From assembly GCA_044237845.1 (NCBI GenBank), contig JBIIEL010000034.1, positions 1 through 23,359 of the forward strand: 23,359 nucleotides of DNA, given 5' to 3'. Under the pieces are notes generated by a model. It had not been told where the DNA came from, did not search any database, and was given only the letters and a program-made list of their open reading frames with translations. Each line of letters begins with the position of its first letter. Position 1 is the stretch's first letter. Both the position numbers and the translations under genes were made by a program. Source of the stretch: QFOX01 sp044237845 (GTDB lineage Bacteria; Pseudomonadota; Alphaproteobacteria; Rickettsiales; UBA3002). Below are positions 6,904 through 14,062 of this stretch, one piece after another.

Positions 6904-7800
6904 ATGAAGTGTCTTCGACATATTTTTTTGATAGGGTATATGTGCATGGCCGTTCCCGCACATGCTGTCACGAGTAAGGCGGTCGAAGACCGCTATTTTG
7001 GTGACGATGACCTTGTGCTGACGCCGCAGGAAAAAGAGGGCATCGCCATTGCCAAGGGGTGGAAAACCCCGAATGGCAAGGCCGACAAGCCAGCGCCCGG
7101 CCCGGACGGTTCGGTGAGCTTCCTGTTTGGCGCGTCGCAGCCGAGTATTGTCTGCGCGGTGCTGCAAGTCTGCGATGTCGAATTGCAAGCAGGCGAGCAG
7201 GTGAATTCCATCCATCTTGGCGATACCGCGCGCTGGACTATTTCCCCGGCGATCACCGGCACCAGCGAGAACGAAGTGCAGCACCTCATCATCAAGCCGA
7301 TGGATGTGGGCCTAAGCACGTCATTGATTGTGACGACCAACCGGCGCACCTACCATATCCGGCTGCGTTCCGCGCATGATGACTATATGCCAAAAGTGAC
7401 CTTTGTGTACCCAGAGGAAGCGATCAAGAAATGGGACATTGCCAAGGCGGCGAGTGATCAGGATCACGCCAAAAAGACCATTCCTGAGACCGGCGAATAT
7501 CTCGGCAATCTTGATTTCCATTATAGCGTGGATGGCAGCAGCAGCTGGAAGCCCACCCGCGTCTATAATGACGGTAAGAAAACCATTCTGGAAATGCCGA
7601 CTAAGATGGCGCAGAGCGAAGCGCCGACCTTGCTGATCCTGCGCAAGGAAGGCGGGGTATTCAGTGATGACGAGCAGGTGATGGTCAATTACCGCGTGCA
7701 GAACGATCGCTACATTGTCGATAGCCCGTTCGATAAAGCCATCCTCGTTGCCGGAGTCGGCAGCAATCAGGATCGTGTCACCATCACACGGGAGAAGTAA
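6904..7800 (+). CDS. trbG: TrbG, VirB9-like core-complex protein
   Basis: 298 aa with a signal peptide likely cleaved after PAHA (residue 21). The mature protein has the VirB9/CagX pattern: an N-terminal domain with the DVELQAGEQVNSIHLGD stretch and a C-terminal beta-rich domain (YRVQNDRYIVDSPFDKAIL) that contributes to the outer-membrane core ring with TrbH and TrbI. It is preceded by GGAG (6895-6898). One base separates it from trbH. Confidence 0.93.
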   Translation: MKCLRHIFLIGYMCMAVPAHAVTSKAVEDRYFGDDDLVLTPQEKEGIAIAKGWKTPNGKADKPAPGPDGSVSFLFGASQPSIVCAVLQVCDVELQAGEQVNSIHLGDTARWTISPAITGTSENEVQHLIIKPMDVGLSTSLIVTTNRRTYHIRLRSAHDDYMPKVTFVYPEEAIKKWDIAKAASDQDHAKKTIPETGEYLGNLDFHYSVDGSSSWKPTRVYNDGKKTILEMPTKMAQSEAPTLLILRKEGGVFSDDEQVMVNYRVQNDRYIVDSPFDKAILVAGVGSNQDRVTITREK

Positions 7801-7801
7801 G

Positions 7802-8371
7802 ATGCGCGCTGCAATCCTGATACTGGCGCTTGCTACACTGACTGCCTGCGCTCAGCAATCCGGCAACTATGCCGGACTCAGTGCCACCACCAATGCAGAA
7901 TTGGCGACGGATACCGTCCGCAAGCTGGAGGCGCTCTATCCTCCGGCCTCCACCCATATTCTGCTGTCGCAGGCGACGGAGGATGCTTATGGCGAGGCGC
8001 TGGAGAAGAAGCTGCGCGAACGTGGCTATGCGCTGCAAACTTCCGATGGGCTGGATTGGCTGGCCGCATCGCCGGGTGCCCAACCAGCACCCGCGATAAC
8101 GCCAGTAAAGCCACCTGCGACCCATACAGCTAGCGGCAAGCCTGCCAAGCCCTCTACCATTACCCATCAGGCGGTGCCGGTCATTCCTGTGACGCAAACT
8201 ACGCCCGCGGCACCGGAGGCAACAAACCTCTCAGTTGGCTACCTTGTCGATCAGCTGGGAAGCGGGCTGTACCGCGTGACGATCACTGCCGATGCGCGGG
8301 TAGTGAGCCGTGTCTATACGGCTTCCAAAAATCATCTGGCCGCTGCCGGTGCGTGGTCGCTGAAGGAGTAG
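7802..8371 (+). CDS. trbH: TrbH-like outer-membrane lipoprotein
   Basis: 189 aa. The N-terminus is a lipoprotein signal with lipobox LTAC at residues 13-16, so Cys16 would be lipidated. A helical region follows, then a Pro/Ala/Thr-rich linker at about residues 93-145, then a short C-terminal domain (SVGYLVDQLGSGLYRVTI). Its position between trbG and trbI and the lipobox identify it as the TrbH (VirB7-like) component. The start at 7802 is two bases past the trbG stop and begins the signal sequence; in-frame upstream extensions would destroy it. Confidence 0.85.
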   Translation: MRAAILILALATLTACAQQSGNYAGLSATTNAELATDTVRKLEALYPPASTHILLSQATEDAYGEALEKKLRERGYALQTSDGLDWLAASPGAQPAPAITPVKPPATHTASGKPAKPSTITHQAVPVIPVTQTTPAAPEATNLSVGYLVDQLGSGLYRVTITADARVVSRVYTASKNHLAAAGAWSLKE

Positions 8372-8373
8372 TT

Positions 8374-9687
8374 ATGGCCAAGGACGATTTGCTATCCCCG
8401 TCTGCCTCTCCCTCGCAACTCAGCAAGCGGTTCGGGGTGCGGCGCGTCAATAATCTTCCGCTCTACCTGATTGGCGGTACGATCATGCTGTTTGCGCTCA
8501 TTATGGGGCTGGTGATGATGGAGCGTGCGCATCCGCGAACGAGTGAAAATGCACTGACAGCCGGGGCATATGACGATGCCATACAACAGGCTATGTCCAT
8601 TGCGGGCAACCGCAAGGGCGGATTCGTCGCTGCCGCCGATGTGCTGCAGGACGAAGACAAGGTTCCTGGCCTTGTGGTGCCCATTGCCATTCCCGATGGC
8701 ATGGACAAGCCGCCACTGCCGCCACGTCTGAAAGAAACCGCGCAGGCAGACCCCGATGCTGATCGCATCTATCAAACTAAAATGCAGCTGTTTGAGAACG
8801 CGGTGCGCAGCAAAACCTCGGTGCCGCTGACCGAGTTGCAGGCGGCATTGCCGACGAACCATGCAGAAACCCTGACCCGCCTGAGTGAGACGCAGCAGCG
8901 AGTGACAGCCTTGCAGCAAAGCGCCGATCCGACGACTTCCTTCAAAACCCAGCTTGCCCAATTAGAGACCAAGCGCGGCGTTTCTGCCAGCAGCCAGCGC
9001 AATGACCTTGGGAAATTCGACAAGAAGGATAAGAGCGATCGCTGGCAGATGGATACGCAGGCGGATGCGCCCAAAACGCCGTACACACTGCGCGCAGGGT
9101 TTGTCATTCCAGCCACCTTGATTTCAGGGATTAACTCCGAACTGCCGGGACAAATCATCGGTCAGATCAGCCAGAACGTCTATGACACGGGAACCGGCAA
9201 GCATTTGCTGCTGCCACAAGGCTCGCGCCTGGTCGGCACCTATACCTCCGATGTCTCCTACGGCCAATCACGGGTCATGGTCGCATGGCAGCGCATTGTC
9301 TTCCCGGATGGTAAGGCACTTGATATCGGTGCCATGCCCGGTGCAGACGGTGCAGGCTATGCAGGATTCAGTGACCAGACCAATAATCATTATCTGCGTA
9401 TCTTTGGCTCGGCGCTGCTGATGTCGGGTATTACGGCAGGCACGTCACTCAGTCAGAACAGTAATGCGGGCGGGATTTATGGACAACCTTCGGCAAGCGC
9501 CGCCATGAGCGAGGCGTTGGGGCAGCAGCTCGGCAATGTCACCGCGCAGATGATTAGCAAGAATCTGAGCGTTTCACCAACCCTCGAAATCCGTGCGGGC
9601 TTCCGCTTCAATGTCATGTGCGTCAAAGACCTCGTGCTTGATAAGCCTTACACGGCCTTTGATTATTCTGAAGGAGACCCGTCATGA
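8374..9687 (+). CDS. trbI: TrbI, VirB10-like core-complex protein
   Basis: 437 aa from the ATG at 8374, which has GGAG five bases upstream; an in-frame GTG at 8353 lies inside trbH. Cytoplasmic N-terminus, transmembrane segment at about 29-49, a proline-containing and coiled-coil-like periplasmic linker, and a C-terminal VirB10/TrbI domain with FVIPATLISGINSELPGQII and LLLPQGSRLVGTY. It spans the periplasm and senses ATP use by the inner-membrane ATPases in VirB10 relatives. The stop overlaps the trbJ start. Confidence 0.94.
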   Translation: MAKDDLLSPSASPSQLSKRFGVRRVNNLPLYLIGGTIMLFALIMGLVMMERAHPRTSENALTAGAYDDAIQQAMSIAGNRKGGFVAAADVLQDEDKVPGLVVPIAIPDGMDKPPLPPRLKETAQADPDADRIYQTKMQLFENAVRSKTSVPLTELQAALPTNHAETLTRLSETQQRVTALQQSADPTTSFKTQLAQLETKRGVSASSQRNDLGKFDKKDKSDRWQMDTQADAPKTPYTLRAGFVIPATLISGINSELPGQIIGQISQNVYDTGTGKHLLLPQGSRLVGTYTSDVSYGQSRVMVAWQRIVFPDGKALDIGAMPGADGAGYAGFSDQTNNHYLRIFGSALLMSGITAGTSLSQNSNAGGIYGQPSASAAMSEALGQQLGNVTAQMISKNLSVSPTLEIRAGFRFNVMCVKDLVLDKPYTAFDYSEGDPS

Positions 9688-10460
9688 AACAGCGTCATCG
9701 CCTTGTGCTCACCACCCTATGCTGTGTTTTGGCAAACACGGTGCAGGCTGAAGGGATTATCACCTTCGATCCCACTAATGTCGTGCAGACCACCATCAGC
9801 GCGCAAGAGGCGGTTACCCAGACCGCACGGCAATTGCAGCAATACCAGACCCAACTCCAGCAATTGCAGAACCAGCTCCAGAATACCGCCAATCCGAGTA
9901 GTTTCGTCTGGGATAATGCCGATGCCACCATCAATCATATTCTGGCAACGCTCAATACGCTCGATACTTACACCAACCAAGCGGGCAGTCTCGACAGTTA
10001 CCTGCATCAATTCTCCGACGCAGCTCAGTATCAAAGTAATTCCTGCATCGGCACGGGGGGATGTACCGGTGCACAAATTGGCCAGCTCAATAGCAGTCAT
10101 TATGCGGGGTCAGGGGCACAGAAGACGGCCAATGACAACTTGCTGCGCAATATCGCGGCACAGCAACAGCAACTACGCAGCGATGCGCAAAATCTGGTGA
10201 CGCTCCAGCAAAACGCCCAATCTTCCACGGGTCAGATGCAGGCACTCCAAGCCGCCAACCAGCTTGCCAGTAATCAGGCGGTGCAGCTGTTACAGATTCG
10301 TACGCTGCTGATGGCGCAACAAACGGCGGAGGCGTTGCGCGCCGAATCGACCATCGACCGTGAAGCCAAACAGCAAGCAGCGCATGACGTATTCATCGGT
10401 ACCACACCTGCCGCAAGCCAGCCCTATAACGCACTCAGCTACACGGGTGCTGCACCATGA
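9684..10460 (+). CDS. trbJ: TrbJ, VirB5-like minor pilus protein
   Basis: 258 aa with a signal peptide ending NTVQA (cleavage after residue 22). The mature part starts with ITFDPTNVVQTTISAQEAV, characteristic of TrbJ, and is a Gln-rich helical protein with long amphipathic stretches at about 45-65 and 150-185. VirB5-like proteins sit at the pilus tip. The start overlaps trbI and the stop overlaps trbL, both as ATGA, so no trbK-type entry-exclusion gene fits between trbJ and trbL as it does in RP4. Confidence 0.9.
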   Translation: MKQRHRLVLTTLCCVLANTVQAEGIITFDPTNVVQTTISAQEAVTQTARQLQQYQTQLQQLQNQLQNTANPSSFVWDNADATINHILATLNTLDTYTNQAGSLDSYLHQFSDAAQYQSNSCIGTGGCTGAQIGQLNSSHYAGSGAQKTANDNLLRNIAAQQQQLRSDAQNLVTLQQNAQSSTGQMQALQAANQLASNQAVQLLQIRTLLMAQQTAEALRAESTIDREAKQQAAHDVFIGTTPAASQPYNALSYTGAAP

Positions 10461-11695
10461 GAAGGATGCTACAGCGCCTCGTCACGCTGCTGCTCGTCAC
10501 CGCCGCTGCGCTATATTCTGTTGGTGCGCGCGCTGCGGTTTCATCGAGTAATATCCTGAGCAACGTGACGGATCAGTTCCATGCGCAGGCGGCGAGCTGG
10601 GGTGGTATCATCACCGGCTATGCCACAAATCTGTTCTGGACGCTGGGGACGATCAGTCTGGTCTTTACAGGCGTGACCCTCATTCTCAAAAAAGCGGATA
10701 TCGGCGAGTTCTTCGCCGAGTTCATCCGTTTCATCCTCTTCTTCGGGTTCTTTCTCTGGCTGCTGCAAAATGCGGCGGCGATTGGTTCTGCGATCCTCCA
10801 CTCGCTGATGATAATCGGTGCTAATGCCAGCCAGACCGGCGTTGCTAATCCCTCTGCGGTAATGGATATCGGCTTCAATATCTTCCACAAGGTGATGGAA
10901 CAGACCAGCATCTGGTCGCCGGTCGATAGCATGATCGGAATGTTTCTGGCGGCCATTGTCCTGGTCTGCATTGCGCTTATTGCCGCCAATATGACCATCA
11001 TGCTCTGCTCGGCGTGGATTCTGCTCTATGGCGGCATTTTCTTTCTAGGCTTTGACGGCTCGCGCTGGACGTCCGACATCGCTATCAATTACTACAAGGC
11101 AATCCTTGGCGTGGCTGCCAGCCTGATGGCGATGGTGCTGATGGTCGGCATCGCCCAAAGCATCATCACCAGTTACTACAACCAGATGAGCACCGGTATC
11201 GACATCAACGAGATTGCCACGATCATGGTGGTCGCCGTGATTCTCCTCTTGCTGGTGCACCGTGTGCCGGGGCTGATCTCTGGTATCCTCACGGGTGCCA
11301 GCATCAGCCATTCCGGCATCGGCTCATGGAGTGCGGGGCATGCGATGGGGGCAATGGGTGTGGCGGCCACAGCTGCGATTACCACCGGTGCGGTTGCCTC
11401 GACAGCGGCACGGCATATCGGCAGTGGCGGTGTTGCCATGATGGCCGCCCTCCAAGCCGCACAGCAGGCGATGGCAGAAGGGAACGCGCAACCTGCGACC
11501 CGCGGCGGTCTCCACGAAGCCATGGGTAGCGGCAACGGTTTTATGAGTACCGCAGGTGGTGCGCAGCCAGCCAATGGTAAGGGTGCGAGTCCTATCCAAA
11601 GCGCATCCTCCCATCCACCCAATATGCCCAACTCGATTAGCGTGGTGGGGGATACGCCAGACGATGAAATTGCTGCCTTTGTTCATAAACCATAG
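10457..11695 (+). CDS. trbL: TrbL, VirB6-like polytopic membrane protein
   Basis: 412 aa. After a hydrophobic N-terminal segment, five or more transmembrane stretches are clear between about residues 50 and 285 (for example FIRFILFFGFFLWLLQN and VVAVILLLLVHRVPG). A Gly/Ala-rich region and a polar, probably cytoplasmic or periplasmic, tail of about 100 residues follow. VirB6-like proteins form part of the inner-membrane channel. Conserved SRWTSDIAINYYKA lies mid-protein. Coupled to trbJ by ATGA. Confidence 0.92.
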   Translation: MRRMLQRLVTLLLVTAAALYSVGARAAVSSSNILSNVTDQFHAQAASWGGIITGYATNLFWTLGTISLVFTGVTLILKKADIGEFFAEFIRFILFFGFFLWLLQNAAAIGSAILHSLMIIGANASQTGVANPSAVMDIGFNIFHKVMEQTSIWSPVDSMIGMFLAAIVLVCIALIAANMTIMLCSAWILLYGGIFFLGFDGSRWTSDIAINYYKAILGVAASLMAMVLMVGIAQSIITSYYNQMSTGIDINEIATIMVVAVILLLLVHRVPGLISGILTGASISHSGIGSWSAGHAMGAMGVAATAAITTGAVASTAARHIGSGGVAMMAALQAAQQAMAEGNAQPATRGGLHEAMGSGNGFMSTAGGAQPANGKGASPIQSASSHPPNMPNSISVVGDTPDDEIAAFVHKP

Positions 11696-11704
11696 GAGTG
11701 CATC

Positions 11705-12019
11705 ATGCCCCGGCTTTGCCTATTCATGCTCGTTGTTTTGTTAACCTTCACTTCAGGAGAAGCACGTGCCGCAGACCCCTGCGAGTCACTCCTCTGCATG
11801 GCAGGTAAGTTACAGGGGCAAAGTGGCGGCGATGCTTGTAGTGCGCCCATTGGCGATTATTTTGCTATCATGAAGTTTGGTCGGCATGGCAGATTTAACC
11901 CCAGCAAGACAGCCGCCGCACGGCTCAATTTCCTCACAAGCTGCGCCGCCGATGGCGTCGGCGACTGGCCAATGCGTATCAATGCGGCCTATGGCCCGCT
12001 GCGTAGTATGGGGTGGTAA
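11705..12019 (+). CDS. trbM: Short TrbM-like periplasmic protein
   Basis: 104 aa. Signal peptide ending GEARA at residue 22, then the TrbM/KikA-type start DPCESLLCMAGKLQG with paired cysteines (about 26 and 31; a third in GDACSAP). It is much shorter than the about 195-aa RP4 protein, so only the N-terminal core of the family is kept. TrbM is a conjugation-associated protein of unclear mechanism. GGAG (11695-11698) precedes the ATG. It is followed after three bases by the transglycosylase gene, the same neighbour as in IncP plasmids. Confidence 0.75.
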   Translation: MPRLCLFMLVVLLTFTSGEARAADPCESLLCMAGKLQGQSGGDACSAPIGDYFAIMKFGRHGRFNPSKTAAARLNFLTSCAADGVGDWPMRINAAYGPLRSMGW

Positions 12020-12022
12020 GAT

Positions 12023-12481
12023 ATGGCGCTGGCCGATGTATCTCCCGCCTTGGAAGAACGTGTGTTGTGCTCCGTCGCCGCCGCCATTAAATACAATGTC
12101 CCCGCGAATATCGTTCTGGCGGTCGCGGAATTGGAGGGAGGAGAACCCGGCCTCTATCGCCGCAACAGCAACGGCTCACGTGATGTGGGCGTCATGCAGA
12201 TCAACACACACTACCTCGCCGATCTATCCGCCTACGGCATCACCGCCAGAGACGTCGCCGAAGCCGGTTGCTATCCCTATGAACTGGCAACATGGCGACT
12301 GCGTAACCATCTCCTGCACGATAAGGGCGATCTCTGGACAAAAGCTGCGAATTACCACTCACGCACGCCGGAATATAACATAGTGTACCGGGCCAAACTC
12401 AAACTCTCCGCCGCGCAGTGGGCGGCGTGGCTTGCACAGCGGTTTGAGGTGGTGCGTTATCCGGCTATGCAACGGCATTAA
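12023..12481 (+). CDS. trbN: TrbN-like lytic transglycosylase
   Basis: 152 aa, SLT fold. The catalytic Glu lies in AVAELEGGEPG (probably residue 38), followed by the GVMQINTHYL motif and a C-terminal AANYHSRTPEYN stretch, all typical of the goose-lysozyme-like transglycosylases of secretion systems. It would open the peptidoglycan locally for the Trb channel. There is no obvious signal peptide in the frame from ATG 12023, so export route is unclear; TrbN of RP4 is longer. The overall position (after TrbM) supports the call. Last gene of the trb operon. Confidence 0.8.
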   Translation: MALADVSPALEERVLCSVAAAIKYNVPANIVLAVAELEGGEPGLYRRNSNGSRDVGVMQINTHYLADLSAYGITARDVAEAGCYPYELATWRLRNHLLHDKGDLWTKAANYHSRTPEYNIVYRAKLKLSAAQWAAWLAQRFEVVRYPAMQRH

Positions 12482-12616
12482 AGAGAAGGAAACTACACGA
12501 GATTGAAGAAGACTGATTTATAAGAGACAAATGGCAATCAACAGGACTCTCATCTCCTTCAGCACCCTCAATCGTCAAACAAAGTAGACATCAACGTTGA
12601 AATAGAGGTGTTTTTA

Positions 12617-12665
12617 GCCTCGCACATAGGCCAACTGCGCCACGCAGTTGGCCTATGTGCGAGGC
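12617..12665. repeat. 49-bp perfect palindrome (23-bp arms, 3-base loop)
   Basis: Arms at 12617-12639 and 12643-12665 are exact reverse complements around CCA (12640-12642). No T run follows on either strand in terminator position (plus side AAAGTC; minus side TAAAAAC), so it is not a classic intrinsic terminator, though it lies just past the trb operon. It could extrude as a cruciform or fold in single-stranded DNA or RNA. Confidence 0.85.
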
Positions 12666-12693
12666 AAAGTCAATTAAATCATCAATATTCCTA

Positions 12694-12722
12694 TTGCTGA
12701 TATGCTATGGTGGTGCTATATT
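12694..12722 (+). promoter_or_regulatory. Promoter for the short RNA and NYN gene
   Basis: TTGCTG (12694-12699), a 17-bp spacer and TATATT (12717-12722) form a reasonable sigma-70 promoter. Transcription would start near 12729, immediately before two hairpins. Confidence 0.5.
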
Positions 12723-12728
12723 TAGTTT

Positions 12729-12788
12729 AACAACCCGTACCGCGTGCGGTATGGTGAGAAGGCTGCTTTAGGGCAGCCTTCGCTTTTT
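12729..12788 (+). ncRNA. Putative short structured RNA ending in a terminator
   Basis: From the predicted start, about 60 bases carry two hairpins: CCGTACCGC (12735-12743) with GCGGTATGG (12746-12754, one G-U pair), then the terminator hairpin at 12758-12781. No start codon with a useful frame is present. It may be a small RNA or an attenuating leader of the NYN gene that starts 12 bases after the T run. Confidence 0.4.
12758..12788 (+). terminator. Intrinsic terminator upstream of the NYN gene
   Basis: GAAGGCTGC (12758-12766), loop TTTAGG, GCAGCCTTC (12773-12781), then a run of five Ts (12784-12788). A clear intrinsic terminator that would stop most transcripts before the NYN start codon at 12801. 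Confidence 0.8.
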
Positions 12789-12800
12789 CTAGGGTTCATT

Positions 12801-13490
12801 ATGCAGCGCACATGGATTTATGTAGATGGGTTTAATCTGTATTATAACTCTTTAAAACACACCCAATACAGATGGCTTGATCTTAAGAAGCTTTGCGAAG
12901 AAATGCTGGCTTCCTTCAATAATGTTGAGCGTATCAAATACTTCACCGCTCGGGTGGTTGATAAATTCAATACAGGTTGCGCGAGAGATCAGCAGGCATA
13001 TCTAGATGCCTTGGGGACATTGCCAGAAGTAGAAATTATTTACGGTAATTTTTTGAGTCATAATGTGCTAATGCCATTGGCGACCCCTCCTGCAAAAGGA
13101 AACAAATTTGCCGAAGTCATCAGAACAGATGAGAAAGGATCGGATGTTAATTTGGCATCGCATCTCTTGAATGATGCGTGGAAGAACGAGTTTGATGTTG
13201 CTGTTGTCATCTCAAATGATAGCGATTTGGCCACCCCCATAAACATGGTTCTTAAAGATCATAAAAAGAAGGTGGGCATTATGCATCCCACTCCTTATTT
13301 GGCTCATTCCTTAGTACAGACCAGCCCATCCTTCCGAAAAAAGATTACTCCTGCGCATCTAAAGCCGTCGTTGTTTCCACAAACCATTGATGCCACCCCA
13401 CCTATAGTTATGCCCACTGGGTGGGATGTTGAAGATAGTTACAAACTCCAAAGGCGCAAAGAGCGGACGAAAAATAATAAGGCAAACTAG
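12801..13490 (+). CDS. NYN-domain (PIN-like) putative ribonuclease
   Basis: 229 aa from the ATG at 12801 (MQRTWIYVDGFNLYY); an upstream in-frame start at 12744 would lie within the hairpins. Conserved acidic motifs of the NYN/LabA (DUF88) fold are present: VDGFNLYY with Asp9, EKGSDVNLA (111-119) with Asp115, and SNDSD (138-142). These would bind metal for RNA cleavage. The C-terminus is Lys/Arg-rich. The gene is distinctly more AT-rich than the trb and tra genes on either side and has its own promoter and terminator upstream, suggesting a cargo gene inserted between Tra2 and Tra1. It converges with traF. A biological target cannot be inferred from sequence; roles in RNA turnover, toxin-antitoxin or phage defence are all open. 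Confidence 0.85.
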   Translation: MQRTWIYVDGFNLYYNSLKHTQYRWLDLKKLCEEMLASFNNVERIKYFTARVVDKFNTGCARDQQAYLDALGTLPEVEIIYGNFLSHNVLMPLATPPAKGNKFAEVIRTDEKGSDVNLASHLLNDAWKNEFDVAVVISNDSDLATPINMVLKDHKKKVGIMHPTPYLAHSLVQTSPSFRKKITPAHLKPSLFPQTIDATPPIVMPTGWDVEDSYKLQRRKERTKNNKAN

Positions 13491-13503
13491 TCAGGGTGGC
13501 GCT

Positions 13504-14028
13504 TCACCACACCCACAGCGGACGCACAGTGCTAATAACCATCGCCCTGTCCGCTACCCCAAAATACCGCGCATCGAAGGATTTGGCACTGTAGTCGGAC
13601 ATCAGCAGCACAGAATTTACATCGAGGGCGGGGATATCAACTGTGAGGTGAGGTAGTGGTCGTCCCTCCAAATCCACATCCATCGGCTTGCTGTTCGGCA
13701 GCAAAGTACCGTTTACGGTGACGCCGAGATCGGAAATCGTGACATGATCACCCGGCGCAGCGAGGATTTTTTTTATCATGTACTCGTAGCCGCCCGGACA
13801 GAATCCAGGCCCAATATAGCCGCGTGCCCGTGCCTCTTGAAACGCCTTGGTGTCCGGCGGGCAGAAGATCACCAGCGCGCCTTTTTTGATGGGATCATGC
13901 GTCTTGATGTAGAGGCCGGGTGGATAGCTGTGGGTGGTGTTGATGCGGATTCCTGCGTGCTGCGCCGATGCGATCAGCGCCAAGAGAAAGCAGCCGGTCA
14001 TCACAATGCTCTTGGCTCGACTCGTCAT
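13504..14028 (-). CDS. traF: TraF, pilin-maturing S26 peptidase
   Basis: 174 aa. One N-terminal membrane segment (about residues 8-24), then the signal-peptidase-like motif SYPPGLY with nucleophile Ser34 and the general-base region MIKKILAAPGD with Lys86 (or 87). In RP4 this enzyme trims and cyclises the TrbC pilin, and a trbC gene is present. I chose the ATG at 14028 (MTSRAKS) because it begins the membrane anchor; the longer open frame upstream to 14148 overlaps traG on the same strand and is Arg-rich. It lies 34 bases after traG, in the IncP order traG-traF. Confidence 0.9.
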   Translation of the reverse strand: MTSRAKSIVMTGCFLLALIASAQHAGIRINTTHSYPPGLYIKTHDPIKKGALVIFCPPDTKAFQEARARGYIGPGFCPGGYEYMIKKILAAPGDHVTISDLGVTVNGTLLPNSKPMDVDLEGRPLPHLTVDIPALDVNSVLLMSDYSAKSFDARYFGVADRAMVISTVRPLWVW

Positions 14029-14062
14029 GCAACTCCAGTTTCTAAGCCATTCCCCGTGCAAG

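Noticed and set aside
12617..12665. Palindrome as an ordinary intrinsic terminator of the trb operon
   Set aside because: No T run follows on the plus strand (AAAGTC) and none in position on the minus strand; kept as a palindrome of unknown role.
12744..12800. Earlier start for the NYN protein
   Set aside because: The added residues would be encoded by the two hairpins and terminator; the conserved domain starts at 12801.
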